Notes under the pieces: generated by a model | Told to the model about the DNA's origin: nothing | The model's input: only the letters and a program-made list of their open reading frames with translations | Databases searched by the model: none | Assembly: GCF_000612805.1 (NCBI RefSeq) | Contig: NZ_HG964409.1 | Coordinates: forward strand, 142,825 to 206,824 | Reading direction: 5' to 3' | Length of the DNA stretch: 64,000 bases | Source: Bacillus ndiopicus | GTDB lineage: Bacteria > Bacillota > Bacilli > Bacillales_A > Planococcaceae | Shown: positions 9,622 to 18,403 of the stretch, piece after piece | How positions within the stretch are numbered: the first letter of the stretch is position 1 | Layout: each line of letters starts with the position of its first letter | Made by a program: the position numbers and the translations under genes

Positions 9622-9650
9622 TTGACAGCATCATTGTAAGGTGTTAGTCT
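9622..9650 (+). promoter_or_regulatory. Candidate promoter for rpmG-secE
   Basis: Perfect -35 TTGACA (9622-9627), 17-base spacer, and a weak -10 TAGTCT (9645-9650) supported by an extended TG at 9642-9643. Confidence 0.5.
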
Positions 9651-9682
9651 TGAAAAGACAAAATGCCGAAAAGGTGATATGG

Positions 9683-9829
9683 ATGGCAAAAAGAGTCATT
9701 ATAAGCTGTGGGAAATGTGGTTCAAGAAACTATACAATGCCCGCTAAAGAAGGTACAACAAAGCGATTAGAGCTCAAGAAATTTTGTGCGCACTGCAATG
9801 AACATACGATGCATAAACAGACAATATAG
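9683..9829 (+). CDS. rpmG: 50S ribosomal protein L33
   Basis: Zinc-ribbon form of L33, 48 residues, starting MAKRVIISCGKCG. Two CxxC pairs (CGKC and CAHC) show it is the zinc-requiring version rather than a cysteine-free paralogue. The ATG at 9683 has AAGGTGAT just upstream; the longer open frame from 9641 has no family support. The position between sigH and secE matches the rpmGB locus of Bacillus. Zinc-free L33 copies elsewhere in such genomes commonly substitute under zinc limitation; none is in this window. Confidence 0.93.
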   Translation: MAKRVIISCGKCGSRNYTMPAKEGTTKRLELKKFCAHCNEHTMHKQTI

Positions 9830-9861
9830 AAGATAATATTGATTTTGGAGGTTAGGCTAGA

Positions 9862-10047
9862 ATGAGTAAAGTAACAACTTTTCTACAAGAAGTAGGCTCA
9901 GAAATGAGAAAAACAAGCTGGCCAAAAAGTAAAGAGCTAACAAAATACACAGTTGTTGTTATTGTAACAGTTATTTTTATGGCTTTATATTTTTCGGTAG
10001 TTGATCTTGGAGTCTCAGAGCTATTCCGTTGGTTCTTAAGTTTGTAA
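9862..10047 (+). CDS. secE: Preprotein translocase subunit SecE
   Basis: Short Gram-positive SecE, 61 residues, that clamps the SecY channel in the membrane. A cytoplasmic amphipathic segment with the conserved EMRKTSWPKSKEL motif is followed by one transmembrane helix (about residues 28-48). TGGAGG precedes the start. It is followed by a terminator before nusG, so secE and nusG may be only partly co-transcribed even though they are neighbours in nearly all Bacillales. Confidence 0.96.
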   Translation: MSKVTTFLQEVGSEMRKTSWPKSKELTKYTVVVIVTVIFMALYFSVVDLGVSELFRWFLSL

Positions 10048-10066
10048 AAAAATATTGATATTTATG

Positions 10067-10100
10067 AAATAGCCCGTCCATAGCAATAACGGGTTTTTTC
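10067..10100 (+). terminator. Terminator between secE and nusG
   Basis: AGCCCGT (10071-10077) pairs with ACGGGTT (10089-10095), extended by an A-run facing the T-run GTTTTTTCATTT. It is a short but well-formed intrinsic terminator. Confidence 0.7.
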
Positions 10101-10129
10101 ATTTGCCGAAATAATTATGTAAAAATAAG

Positions 10130-10152
10130 AAGGAGGGGCGGACGAAAAGTCC
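10130..10152 (+). promoter_or_regulatory. nusG ribosome site separated from the start by a mini-hairpin
   Basis: The only good Shine-Dalgarno (AAGGAGGGG, 10130-10138) is about 24 bases from the ATG at 10161, too far for normal use. Between them GGAC (10140-10143) and GTCC (10149-10152) can close a GAAAA loop. Folding it would bring the effective spacing to about 11 bases. The effect on translation is inference. Confidence 0.5.
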
Positions 10153-10160
10153 TTGCAACT

Positions 10161-10700
10161 ATGGAGAAAAATTGGTATGTAGTTCATACGTATTCAGGTT
10201 ATGAAAATCGCGTAAAAGCAAATTTAGAAAAACGTGTCGAAACAATGGGAATGCAAGATAAAATTTTCCGTGTTATCGTTCCAGAACAAGAAGAAGTTGA
10301 TGTAAAAGAAGATGGTAAAAAGCGCACGGTAATGCGAAAAGTTTTCCCTGGTTATGTGTTGGTGGAAATCATTATGACGGATGATTCTTGGTATGTTGTC
10401 CGTAATACACCAGGTGTGACAGGCTTTATAGGTTCTTCGGGCGGTGGAGCAAAGCCGACGCCATTATTACCTGAAGAGGCTGAACGTCTACTTGCTCAAA
10501 TGGGTATGAAAGATACAGCTATCGGTGATGTTGCCTTAGAGGTTGGCGAGGTTGTCGAAGTGTTAGAAGGGCCATTCGCTCACTTCCAAGGAAGAGTAGA
10601 AGAAGTGGATGTTGAAAAATCGAAAGTTAAAGTTAGCGTAGATATGTTTGGGCGCGAAACAATAATGGAGCTTAGCTTCGAACAAATTCGTAAAATTTAG
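10161..10700 (+). CDS. nusG: Transcription termination/antitermination factor NusG
   Basis: General elongation factor binding the RNA polymerase clamp; in Bacillus it also drives sequence-specific pausing. 179 residues. The N-terminal NGN domain begins MEKNWYVVHTYSGYENRVK and contains FPGYVLVEI and WYVVRNTPGVTGFIG. The C-terminal KOW domain (about 125-179) reads VGEVVEVLEGPFAHFQGRVEEVD and ends in MELSFEQIRKI. The start follows family alignment, although its ribosome site is oddly distant. No duplication or truncation is seen. Confidence 0.96.
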   Translation: MEKNWYVVHTYSGYENRVKANLEKRVETMGMQDKIFRVIVPEQEEVDVKEDGKKRTVMRKVFPGYVLVEIIMTDDSWYVVRNTPGVTGFIGSSGGGAKPTPLLPEEAERLLAQMGMKDTAIGDVALEVGEVVEVLEGPFAHFQGRVEEVDVEKSKVKVSVDMFGRETIMELSFEQIRKI

Positions 10701-11039
10701 TCTTAATTCAGCTTAGGTAAAAACACCTGTTGAGCTACGGTGTGATAAATGAGATTTTTTCGAGCATGCATTGATTAAAAGTAAAAATCATGATGCGTGC
10801 AAATATTTGTAATGCTTAAGGTGCAAAATAAACTCGAAAACAATAAATTTGAATTTGATTATTATTTGTGCTTGCGTATATGCTATAAAAGTGATATCAT
10901 TTCATAGGTCAGACTGTAAATTGTTTTCAGTCGACAATTGATAGATTTTTAATGTTATCGGCAAATTAGCTGACAGACAGATATTTGAGTGGGAGGGGCA
11001 ACCCAATTACCACATCACGGACTTAAGGAGGTGTGTCTC
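10701..11039 (+). other. nusG-rplK spacer with rplK leader
   Basis: No gene seen. An imperfect stem-loop spans about 10763-10800 (GCATGCATTGATT / AATCATGATGCGTGC) without a T-tract. The best promoter signal is the extended -10 at 10881-10889. The remaining 150 bases form an rplK leader ending in a strong ribosome site (AAGGAGGT, 11025-11032). Confidence 0.5.
10881..10889 (+). promoter_or_regulatory. Extended -10 promoter element for rplK
   Basis: TGCTATAAA gives an extended TGn plus TATAAA at 10884-10889. No good -35 at 16-18 bases upstream is seen. Confidence 0.45.
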
Positions 11040-11465
11040 GTGGCTAAAAAAGTTATTAAAGTTGTAAAACTTCAAATCCCTGCTGGTAAAGCTAACCCAG
11101 CTCCACCGGTTGGTCCTGCACTAGGTCAAGCAGGTGTTAACATCATGGGATTCTGTAAGGAGTTCAATGCTCGCACTGCTGATCAAGCAGGTTTAATCAT
11201 CCCTGTTGAGATTTCAGTATTCGAAGATCGTTCATTCACTTTCATTACGAAAACTCCACCAGCAGCAGTTCTACTTAAAGTAGCAGCTGGTATCCAATCT
11301 GGATCTGGTGAACCAAACCGTAAAAAAGTAGCGACGGTTAAACGTGATAAAGTTCGCGAAATCGCTGAACAAAAAATGCCAGACCTTAACGCTGCATCAG
11401 TTGAAGCAGCTATGTTAATGGTTGAAGGTACTGCACGTAGCATGGGTATTGTAATCGAAGACTAA
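11040..11465 (+). CDS. rplK: 50S ribosomal protein L11
   Basis: L11 of the GTPase-associated centre, binding 23S rRNA helices 43-44 with L10 and L12. 141 residues. The GTG start at 11040 yields [20 protein letters not shown] and sits 7 bases after AAGGAGGT; upstream in-frame codons are leader. The N-terminal proline-rich [18 protein letters not shown] segment, site of factor and thiopeptide contacts, is intact. The C-terminal RNA-binding domain ends [11 protein letters not shown]11 is also needed for Rel activation on the ribosome. Confidence 0.97.
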   Translation: MAKKVIKVVKLQIPAGKANPAPPVGPALGQAGVNIMGFCKEFNARTADQAGLIIPVEISVFEDRSFTFITKTPPAAVLLKVAAGIQSGSGEPNRKKVATVKRDKVREIAEQKMPDLNAASVEAAMLMVEGTARSMGIVIED

Positions 11466-11498
11466 TTCCCATTTACTTGATGATGCATTTGTTTTTGG

Positions 11499-11533
11499 AA
11501 GGTTGCGGCACTTAAGTAGTGCGCAACCTTTAT
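11499..11533 (+). terminator. Stem-loop between rplK and rplA
   Basis: AAGGTTGCG-G-CACT pairs with AGTGCGCAACCTT across an AAGT loop (11499-11530), with one bulged G. Only TATT follows, so it is either a weak terminator or a processing and regulatory stem upstream of rplA. Confidence 0.5.
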
Positions 11534-11582
11534 TCGTGGGAGGTAAAATTCCGCTATAACCACAATCAAGGAGGAAATTATA

Positions 11583-12281
11583 ATGGCTAAAAAAGGTAAA
11601 AAACTGCAAGATGCAGCTAAATTAATCGACCGTACACAATTATATTCTGTAGAAGAAGCAATCGCGCTAGCTCAAAAAACTAGCACTGTAAACTTCGATG
11701 CAACTGTGGAGGTAGCGTTCCGTCTAGGAATCGACACTCGTAAAAACGACCAACAAATCCGTGGTGCAGTAGTACTTCCACACGGTACTGGTAAAACTCA
11801 ACGCGTATTAGTTTTCGCTAAAGGTGAAAAACTTAAAGAAGCTGAAGCTGCTGGTGCAGACTATGTAGGTGATGCTGAATATATCCAAAAAATCCAACAA
11901 GGCTGGTTCGACTTCGATGTAATCGTAGCTACTCCAGATATGATGGGTGAAGTTGGTAAACTTGGTCGTGTATTAGGTCCAAAAGGCTTAATGCCAAACC
12001 CAAAAACAGGTACAGTTACTTTCGACGTAACAAAAGCTATCGAAGAAATTAAAGCTGGTAAAGTAGAATACCGTGCAGCGAAAGATGGTATTATCCACGC
12101 TCCTATCGGTAAAGCTTCTTTCGAAACAGGCAAATTAGTAGAAAACTTCTTAGCTGTATTTGATGTAGTTCAAAAAGCAAAACCTGCTGCAGCTAAAGGT
12201 ACTTACATGAAATCTGTAAACGTAACAACTACAATGGGTCCTGCTGTTAAAATTGATGCAGCTAACGTAGTAGTTAAATAA
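11583..12281 (+). CDS. rplA: 50S ribosomal protein L1
   Basis: Large protein of the L1 stalk that guides deacylated tRNA out of the E site. 232 residues, usual length, starting [13 protein letters not shown] after GGAGG. The conserved domain II region [19 protein letters not shown] is present near residues 120-140, and the C-terminal half returns to domain I with [18 protein letters not shown]. In many bacteria L1 represses its own operon by binding a 23S-like site in the mRNA. The hairpin just upstream could play that part, but this is not shown. Confidence 0.97.
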   Translation: MAKKGKKLQDAAKLIDRTQLYSVEEAIALAQKTSTVNFDATVEVAFRLGIDTRKNDQQIRGAVVLPHGTGKTQRVLVFAKGEKLKEAEAAGADYVGDAEYIQKIQQGWFDFDVIVATPDMMGEVGKLGRVLGPKGLMPNPKTGTVTFDVTKAIEEIKAGKVEYRAAKDGIIHAPIGKASFETGKLVENFLAVFDVVQKAKPAAAKGTYMKSVNVTTTMGPAVKIDAANVVVK

Positions 12282-12291
12282 TAAAAAACAG

Positions 12292-12320
12292 TTGACAACA
12301 AACCAACCATTTGCTAATAT
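12292..12320 (+). promoter_or_regulatory. Promoter of rplJ-rplL
   Basis: TTGACA (12292-12297), 17-base spacer, TAATAT (12315-12320) with TG at 12312-12313. One of the best sigma-A-type promoters in the window; a transcript would begin about 12327. Confidence 0.85.
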
Positions 12321-12344
12321 GGTTTCTGTTGTGAATTATCCATT

Positions 12345-12434
12345 TGTACCGTAGACAGTAGGGGGGCTTTATGCGCTTAATATTCCTACCGAGGACAACG
12401 GAATTCGGAATCTTTTTAAGATGATGACTTTCTG
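12345..12434 (+). promoter_or_regulatory. L10 autoregulatory mRNA leader
   Basis: Matches the Firmicute rplJ leader bound by the L10(L12)4 complex. The halves CCGTAGACAGTAGG and CCTACCGAGGACAAC form the kink-turn-like recognition element, separated by a variable hairpin. It is followed by a hairpin with a pyrimidine tail before rplJ, consistent with transcription attenuation when free L10-L12 accumulates. Recognition is from recalled consensus. Confidence 0.8.
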
Positions 12435-12470
12435 CCTCTATGTCTATTTAGATATAGAGGCTTTCTTTTG
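12435..12470 (+). terminator. Attenuator terminator in the L10 leader
   Basis: CCTCTATGTCTA pairs with TAGATATAGAGG (12435-12460) including one G-U pair, followed by CTTTCTTTTG. It lies 40 bases upstream of the rplJ start. Confidence 0.7.
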
Positions 12471-12509
12471 TCGGTATAAATGACTCATTCTAATAGGAGG
12501 TGTCATCAA

Positions 12510-13010
12510 ATGAGCAAAGCTGTTGAAGCTAAAAAAGTTCAAGTACAAGAAATCGCTGACAAGTTCCAAGCTGCTGCATCTGTAGTAGTAGTTGACTATC
12601 GCGGTCTTACTGTTGGTCAAGTAACAGAACTTCGTAAACAACTTCGTGAAGCTGGCGTAGAGTTCAAAGTATACAAAAACACTTTAACTCGTCGTGCTGC
12701 TGAGGTTGCAAACGTTGCAGGAATTAATGAACACTTAACAGGTCCAAACGCTATCGCATTCTCAAATGAAGATGTTGTAGCACCAGCTAAAATTATTAAC
12801 GAATTCGCTAAAAAGAACGAAGCGTTAGAAATTAAAGCAGGTATTATCGAGGGTACTGTTGCATCACTTGAAGATGTTAAAGCTCTTGCAGAACTTCCAT
12901 CGCGCGAAGGTCTACTTTCTATGCTTTTATCTGTACTTCAAGCACCAATGCGCAACTTCGCACTTGCAACGAAAGCAGTTGCAGACCAAAAAGAAGAGCA
13001 AGGAGCTTAA
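12510..13010 (+). CDS. rplJ: 50S ribosomal protein L10
   Basis: Base of the ribosomal stalk; anchors L12 dimers and represses its own mRNA. 166 residues from the ATG at 12510, which follows AGGAGGTG; an in-frame ATG 30 bases upstream is not supported by the family. The N-terminal rRNA-binding domain contains [20 protein letters not shown] and [12 protein letters not shown]. The C-terminal helix that carries L12 ([20 protein letters not shown]) is complete. It is governed by the L10 leader and attenuator immediately upstream and co-transcribed with rplL. Confidence 0.97.
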   Translation: MSKAVEAKKVQVQEIADKFQAAASVVVVDYRGLTVGQVTELRKQLREAGVEFKVYKNTLTRRAAEVANVAGINEHLTGPNAIAFSNEDVVAPAKIINEFAKKNEALEIKAGIIEGTVASLEDVKALAELPSREGLLSMLLSVLQAPMRNFALATKAVADQKEEQGA

Positions 13011-13086
13011 TTGCTGCCGTTCTTCACACAAAATCGGCTTAATTGCCTAAAACTTAAAACATAACCTAATGTAGGAGGAAATTAAA

Positions 13087-13449
13087 ATGAACAATGAGCA
13101 AATCTTAGAAGCTATCAAAGCTATGACAGTTCTTGAATTAAACGATTTAGTAAAAGCAATCGAAGAAGAATTCGGTGTAACAGCGGCTGCTCCTGTAGCT
13201 GTAGTTGCTGGTGGTGCTGCAGGCGCTGCTGAAGAAAAATCTGAATTTGATGTAGTATTAGCTAGCGCTGGTGCTGAAAAAATCAAAGTAATCAAAGTGG
13301 TTCGTGAAATCACTGGTTTAGGCTTAAAAGAAGCTAAAGAAGTTGTAGACAACGCTCCTAAAGCTCTTAAAGAAGGCGTTTCTAAAGAAGAAGCTGAAGA
13401 AATCAAAGGCAAACTTGAAGAAGTTGGCGCTTCTGTAGAAGTTAAGTAA
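13087..13449 (+). CDS. rplL: 50S ribosomal protein L7/L12
   Basis: Acidic stalk protein present in several copies per ribosome that recruits and stimulates translational GTPases. 120 residues. An N-terminal dimerisation domain ([20 protein letters not shown]) is joined by an alanine- and valine-rich hinge (about residues 35-50) to the globular factor-binding domain [20 protein letters not shown]. It is preceded by AGGAGG and followed by a strong terminator, so the rplJ-rplL unit ends here. Confidence 0.97.
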   Translation: MNNEQILEAIKAMTVLELNDLVKAIEEEFGVTAAAPVAVVAGGAAGAAEEKSEFDVVLASAGAEKIKVIKVVREITGLGLKEAKEVVDNAPKALKEGVSKEEAEEIKGKLEEVGASVEVK

Positions 13450-13474
13450 TTTCTTGCTAGCATCTATTAAATAG

Positions 13475-13506
13475 ACAAGCTCGTCATATGACGGGCTTGT
13501 TTTTTT
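13475..13506 (+). terminator. Terminator of rplJ-rplL
   Basis: ACAAGCTCGTCAT pairs with ATGACGGGCTTGT (13475-13500) with minor wobble, followed by TTTTTTA. Confidence 0.9.
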
Positions 13507-13539
13507 ACCTAATTCTTTTTAGTAAGGAGGCGCTACTAG

Positions 13540-14142
13540 GTGTCAGAGCACTATTATTCTAATAAGCCGCAAGTTGAAAGTAAGCCGCGTAGATGGAAGT
13601 TCACATTGCTTGGTTCGGAGTTTACATTTGAAACGGATGCGGGTGTTTTTAGTAAAAGTGAAGTAGATTTTGGCTCCCGTGTATTAATTGACACATTTGA
13701 AATGCCTGCGGTTAAAGGGGCGGTCATGGACATTGGGTGTGGATATGGACCGATTGGCTTGGCGTTAGCGAAGGTGCATCAAGATCGCTTTATTTACATG
13801 GTGGATATTAATTCACGTGCGGTAGCATTAGCGCAAAAAAATGCAGAAGTGAACGGGATTCAAAATGTACAAATTATCGAAAGTGATGGACTAGCAAACG
13901 TAGCGCCCCAAACGGAAGTTGCGGCTATTTTAACCAATCCTCCCATTCGTGCCGGTAAGGAAACGATTTTTAAGTTTTATGACGAGGCATATAATATGCT
14001 GGTAGCTGGTGGTGAGCTGTGGGTTGTTATTCAAAAGAAGCAGGGCGCTCCATCGACAGTTAGTCATTTAGAAGAGAAGTTTGTTGAAGTAGAAGTTGTT
14101 GAGAAGAAAAAAGGATACTGGATTGTGCGCGCGAAAAAATAG
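13540..14142 (+). CDS. Class I SAM-dependent methyltransferase (YbxB/RsmC-like)
   Basis: Probable rRNA guanine-N2-methyltransferase of the MTS/RsmC small-domain type; the target is inferred, not visible. 200 residues from a GTG at 13540, nine bases after AAGGAGG. Motif I for SAM binding is VMDIGCGYGPIGLALAK, followed by the acidic YMVDINSRAVALAQKNAEVNG. The catalytic NPPF-like motif appears as TNPPIRAGKE, typical of exocyclic amino methylation of guanine. Its place between rplL and rpoB is conserved in Bacillales (ybxB). Confidence 0.85.
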   Translation: MSEHYYSNKPQVESKPRRWKFTLLGSEFTFETDAGVFSKSEVDFGSRVLIDTFEMPAVKGAVMDIGCGYGPIGLALAKVHQDRFIYMVDINSRAVALAQKNAEVNGIQNVQIIESDGLANVAPQTEVAAILTNPPIRAGKETIFKFYDEAYNMLVAGGELWVVIQKKQGAPSTVSHLEEKFVEVEVVEKKKGYWIVRAKK

Positions 14143-14221
14143 TTCACAGTAAAATGTAAACCTATTTGGTGGGTGAATTATATTTCTGTCAAATAAAAAG
14201 AAGTCAATCTACTCTAAAATA

Positions 14222-14253
14222 TTGACTTGACAAATTGACTGTGATAATATAAT
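14222..14253 (+). promoter_or_regulatory. Promoter region for rpoB-rpoC
   Basis: Overlapping hexamers: TTGACT (14222-14227) with GATAAT (14244-14249) at 16 bases, or TTGACA (14227-14232) with TATAAT (14248-14253) at 15 bases. Confidence 0.65.
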
Positions 14254-14520
14254 AAAATGCAAAATTATTATTTTGAGGAAGTATGCCCTTTTGTGTAATT
14301 TTAATTTTAAGTAGGGTGTGTTTTACAAGAATTTTTTGTATCAAAGTGTTAGCACATGCGCTTTCTGTTGCAAAAGCAGAGCGTCAGCAACAACGCAGCA
14401 ACTGTTTTTTGTACCGAAAGCAACGCGTCAGGTACAGATACAGAAGACTCCTACCTCTAAGGTGGCGAGATAAGTGCTTAGTTTGCTTTTTTTCAGCGAG
14501 AGTTCCAACTTTCGTTGAAT

Positions 14521-14620
14521 TAAGATAAAGCCTCTGGCAAATGTCACAGGTTTTTTAGGAGAGTTTTATAAGCTCACTCGAAAAAATCTGTATACAATTA
14601 CGCCGGGGCGTAATTGATTT
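14521..14620 (+). repeat. Dispersed intergenic repeat, copy A
   Basis: Shares blocks with three other spacers in the window: AAGATAAAGCCTC, GGCAAATGTCACAG, GCTCACTCGAAAAAATCTG and ATTACGCCGGGGCGTAATTG. The last block is itself a palindrome. Copies lie at 27018, 47040 and 61885; this one sits in the rpoB leader. Confidence 0.6.
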
Positions 14621-14733
14621 TAACCGAAAATGAGCTTTTAATAAAGACTCGTTTTCTTTTTGTCTTTCGAAATCATACACCATTTGTATGGTTTTGCAAA
14701 GACCTATTATCGCTTTATTGAGGGGTGAATGAG

Positions 14734-17700
14734 TTGACAGGTCAACTAGTTCAGTACGGACGACACCGCCAGCGCAGAAGTTTTGCGCGTATTAAAGAGG
14801 TGCTTGAGCTTCCGAATTTAATCGAGATTCAAACAGCATCTTATGAGTGGTTCTTTGCAGAAGGATTGCGTGAAATGTTCCACGACATTTCTCCAATCGA
14901 AGATTTTACAGGTAATCTTTCACTTGAATTCGTCGATTATGCTTTAGGGGAACCAAAGTATGATGTGGATGAGTGTAAAGAACGTGACGTAACGTACGCC
15001 GCACCATTGCGTGTAAAAGTACGTTTGCACAACAAGGAAACAGACGAAGTAAAAGAGCAAGATGTCTTTATGGGGGATTTCCCTTTAATGACGGAAACAG
15101 GCACGTTTATTATTAATGGTGCCGAGCGCGTTATCGTTTCACAGTTAGTCCGTTCACCAAGTGTTTACTTCCATGATAAAACGGACAAAAACGGTAAAAA
15201 AGGCTTTGGTGCAACAGTTATTCCAAACCGTGGTGCGTGGCTTGAATATGAAACGGACGCAAAAGACGTTATTTACGTTCGTATCGACCGTACACGTAAA
15301 CTTCCGGTTACAGTTTTACTGCGTGCATTAGGTTTTGGTTCAGATCAAGAAATTATCGATATTATCGGTGATAATGAATATTTACGTAATACGTTAGAAA
15401 AAGATAACACAGAAAGCACAGAAAAAGCGCTTCTTGAAATTTATGAGCGTCTACGTCCAGGTGAGCCACCTACAGTAGAAAGTGCAAAAAGCTTATTATA
15501 TTCACGCTTCTTCGATGCAAAACGCTATGATTTAGCGAATGTTGGTCGCTATAAAATGAATAAAAAGCTGCATATTAAAAATCGTTTATTTAACCAAACG
15601 ATTGCAGAAACATTAGCTGACCCAGAAACAGGCGAAATTTTAGTTGAAAAAGGTACTGTCCTTGACCGACGCACACTAGATAAGATAATTCCTTATTTAG
15701 AAAACGGCATCGGCTTCCGCAAGTTATCACAAGTTGGTGGTGTGTTAGAGGACGATATTACAATTCAAACTATCAAAATTTATGCGCCAAACGATGAAGC
15801 ACAAAAAGAAATCAACGTTATTTCAAATGCTTATATTGATGAAGAAGTGAAAAACATCGTTCCGGCTGATATTTTAGCTTCAGTTTCTTATTTCTTCAAT
15901 TTACTTTATGGCGTTGGTAATACAGACGATATCGACCATTTAGGAAACCGTCGTATCCGTTCAGTTGGTGAGTTATTACAAAACCAATTCCGTATCGGTT
16001 TATCTCGTATGGAGCGTGTTGTACGTGAACGTATGTCAATTAACGACACAGCGTCAATCGTACCACAGCAATTAATCAATATTCGTCCGGTAATTGCATC
16101 TATTAAAGAGTTCTTTGGTAGCTCTCAATTATCGCAATTCATGGATCAAACAAATCCGCTTGCAGAATTAACGAACAAGCGCCGTTTATCAGCATTAGGA
16201 CCAGGTGGTTTAACACGTGAGCGTGCTGGTATGGAAGTGCGTGACGTTCACTATTCTCACTACGGTCGTATGTGTCCAATTGAAACGCCAGAGGGTCCAA
16301 ACATTGGTTTAATTAACTCGCTTTCATCATTTGCGAAAATTAATAAATTCGGCTTTATCGAAACACCATATCGCCGTGTAGATCCTGATACTGGTCAAGT
16401 AACAGAGCAAATCGATTACTTAACAGCTGATGAAGAAGATAACTACGTAGTAGCACAAGCTAACTCAATCTTAAATGAAGATGGTACATTTGCAAAAGAT
16501 GAAATCGTAGGACGCTTCCGAGGCGATAACACGGTATTCAAAAAAGACAAAATTGACTATATGGACGTATCACCAAGACAGGTAGTGTCTGTTGCGACAG
16601 CATGTATTCCTTTCTTAGAGAACGATGACTCGAACCGTGCATTAATGGGCGCAAACATGCAACGTCAAGCTGTTCCATTATTAAATCCAGAGGCGCCTTT
16701 CGTAGGTACTGGTATGGAGCATGTTGATGCGCGTGACTCAGGTGCTGCTGTTGTAGCTAAGTACGATGGTATTGTTGAGCACGTCGAAGCACGTTCAATT
16801 CACGTACGTCGTATTGAAACAATTGACGGTAAAGAAGTTAAAGGCGATTTAACGAAGTATAAAGTTCAAAAATTTGTTCGTTCTAACCAAGGTACATCAT
16901 ATAACCAGCGTCCAATCGTAAAAGTTGGCGACCGTGTGAAGCCAAAAGATATTTTGGCAGATGGTCCTTCTATGGAAAGAGGCGAGTTAGCGCTTGGGCG
17001 CAACGTATTAGTAGCCTTCATGACATGGGATGGTTTCAACTATGAAGATGCTGTTATTATGAGTGAACGTCTAGTAAAAGACGATGTATACACTTCCGTG
17101 CATATTGAAGAATATGAATCAGAGTCTCGTGATACAAAGCTTGGACCTGAAGAAATTACACGTGATATTCCAAACGTTGGGGAAGACGCGTTACGTAATT
17201 TAGATGAGCGTGGTATTATTCGTATCGGTGCAGAAGTGCGCGATGGCGATATTCTTGTAGGTAAAGTAACGCCTAAAGGGGTTACTGAATTAACTGCAGA
17301 AGAACGCTTATTACATGCAATCTTTGGTGAAAAAGCACGTGAGGTTCGTGACACGTCTCTACGTGTACCACACGGAGCTGGTGGTATTGTACTTGACGTT
17401 AAAGTCTTCAACCGTGAAGATGGTGATGAATTACCACCAGGTGTAAACCAATTAGTTCGTGCGTATATTGTTCAAAAACGTAAAATCCGCGTTGGGGACA
17501 AAATGGCCGGACGTCACGGTAACAAAGGTGTAATTTCACGTATCTTACCAGAGGAAGATATGCCGTTTATGCCAGACGGTACACCTGTTGACATCATGTT
17601 AAACCCACTTGGCGTACCTTCACGTATGAATATCGGACAAGTGCTAGAGCTACATTTAGGTATGGCTTCACGTTACTTAGGTATTCATATGGCAACACCA

Positions 17701-18288
17701 GTATTTGACGGTGCTAATGAAGAAGACGTTTGGGAAACGATGGAAGAAGCGGGTATGGACCGTGATGGTAAAACGATTTTATATGATGGACGTTCAGGTG
17801 AGCCATTTGATAACCGTGTATCAGTAGGTATCATGTATATGATTAAACTTGCACACATGGTTGATGATAAGCTACATGCACGTTCAACAGGACCATACTC
17901 ACTTGTAACGCAACAACCGCTTGGTGGTAAAGCACAATTCGGTGGTCAGCGCTTTGGTGAGATGGAAGTTTGGGCACTTGAAGCATATGGTGCTGCGTAC
18001 ACATTACAAGAAATTTTAACTGTTAAATCAGATGACGTTGTAGGTCGTGTGAAAACATACGAAGCTATCGTTAAAGGTGAAAGTGTACCGGAGCCAGGTG
18101 TTCCTGAGTCATTTAAAGTATTAATTAAAGAGCTTCAATCTTTAGGTATGGATGTAAAAATGCTAACAATCAACGATGAAGAAGTAGAGCTTCGCGATCT
18201 TGATGAAGAAGACGATCTTCAGCCAGCTGATGCATTAAACATTGTACCAACGGATGAAGAAGACGATGCAGTAGAAACAGTGGAATAA
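14734..18288 (+). CDS. rpoB: DNA-directed RNA polymerase subunit beta
   Basis: Catalytic beta subunit, 1184 residues. The TTG at 14734 ([16 protein letters not shown]) matches the Bacillus start and follows GAGGGGTGA; a GTG nine bases earlier overlaps that ribosome site. The rifampicin pocket cluster is [18 protein letters not shown] then [13 protein letters not shown]. The residue normally histidine in this cluster (481 here; 526 in E. coli numbering) is asparagine, codon AAC at 16174-16176. Other conserved parts ([51 protein letters not shown]) are intact. The C-terminal tail is acidic, as in other Bacillales. A terminator-like hairpin separates it from rpoC. Confidence 0.98.
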   Translation: MTGQLVQYGRHRQRRSFARIKEVLELPNLIEIQTASYEWFFAEGLREMFHDISPIEDFTGNLSLEFVDYALGEPKYDVDECKERDVTYAAPLRVKVRLHNKETDEVKEQDVFMGDFPLMTETGTFIINGAERVIVSQLVRSPSVYFHDKTDKNGKKGFGATVIPNRGAWLEYETDAKDVIYVRIDRTRKLPVTVLLRALGFGSDQEIIDIIGDNEYLRNTLEKDNTESTEKALLEIYERLRPGEPPTVESAKSLLYSRFFDAKRYDLANVGRYKMNKKLHIKNRLFNQTIAETLADPETGEILVEKGTVLDRRTLDKIIPYLENGIGFRKLSQVGGVLEDDITIQTIKIYAPNDEAQKEINVISNAYIDEEVKNIVPADILASVSYFFNLLYGVGNTDDIDHLGNRRIRSVGELLQNQFRIGLSRMERVVRERMSINDTASIVPQQLINIRPVIASIKEFFGSSQLSQFMDQTNPLAELTNKRRLSALGPGGLTRERAGMEVRDVHYSHYGRMCPIETPEGPNIGLINSLSSFAKINKFGFIETPYRRVDPDTGQVTEQIDYLTADEEDNYVVAQANSILNEDGTFAKDEIVGRFRGDNTVFKKDKIDYMDVSPRQVVSVATACIPFLENDDSNRALMGANMQRQAVPLLNPEAPFVGTGMEHVDARDSGAAVVAKYDGIVEHVEARSIHVRRIETIDGKEVKGDLTKYKVQKFVRSNQGTSYNQRPIVKVGDRVKPKDILADGPSMERGELALGRNVLVAFMTWDGFNYEDAVIMSERLVKDDVYTSVHIEEYESESRDTKLGPEEITRDIPNVGEDALRNLDERGIIRIGAEVRDGDILVGKVTPKGVTELTAEERLLHAIFGEKAREVRDTSLRVPHGAGGIVLDVKVFNREDGDELPPGVNQLVRAYIVQKRKIRVGDKMAGRHGNKGVISRILPEEDMPFMPDGTPVDIMLNPLGVPSRMNIGQVLELHLGMASRYLGIHMATPVFDGANEEDVWETMEEAGMDRDGKTILYDGRSGEPFDNRVSVGIMYMIKLAHMVDDKLHARSTGPYSLVTQQPLGGKAQFGGQRFGEMEVWALEAYGAAYTLQEILTVKSDDVVGRVKTYEAIVKGESVPEPGVPESFKVLIKELQSLGMDVKMLTINDEEVELRDLDEEDDLQPADALNIVPTDEEDDAVETVE

Positions 18289-18294
18289 TCTGTA

Positions 18295-18324
18295 ACGGGC
18301 AGGTATTTGCCCTGCCCGTTTTTT
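18295..18324 (+). terminator. Terminator-like hairpin between rpoB and rpoC
   Basis: ACGGGCAGG (18295-18303) pairs with CCTGCCCGT (18311-18319), a nine-base GC-rich stem followed directly by TTTTTTG. It begins 7 bases after the rpoB stop. No promoter is obvious before rpoC, so read-through must occur. Confidence 0.8.
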
Positions 18325-18403
18325 GCAATAAATGAAAACGATGATAAATGTCGAGCTACGGAAAGGTCTTTATAAAGACTTAGACTAAAGGGAGGTAGGC
18401 TCC

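Larger units (their letters stand above)
14143..14733 (+). other. rpoB upstream region
   Basis: A 590-base spacer with promoter hexamers at 14222-14253, then a stretch with several short inverted repeats (for example GTACC...GGTAC near 14410-14440), and a copy of a dispersed repeat at 14521-14620. An 81-codon open frame at 14283-14528 is cysteine- and arginine-rich, lacks a ribosome site and looks spurious. The long leader suggests post-initiation control of rpoB, but no named leader was recognised. Confidence 0.5.

Noticed and set aside
14283..14528. 81-codon open frame upstream of rpoB
   Set aside because: No suitable ribosome site, odd Cys/Arg-rich composition, no family resemblance, and it lies in a region of small inverted repeats.
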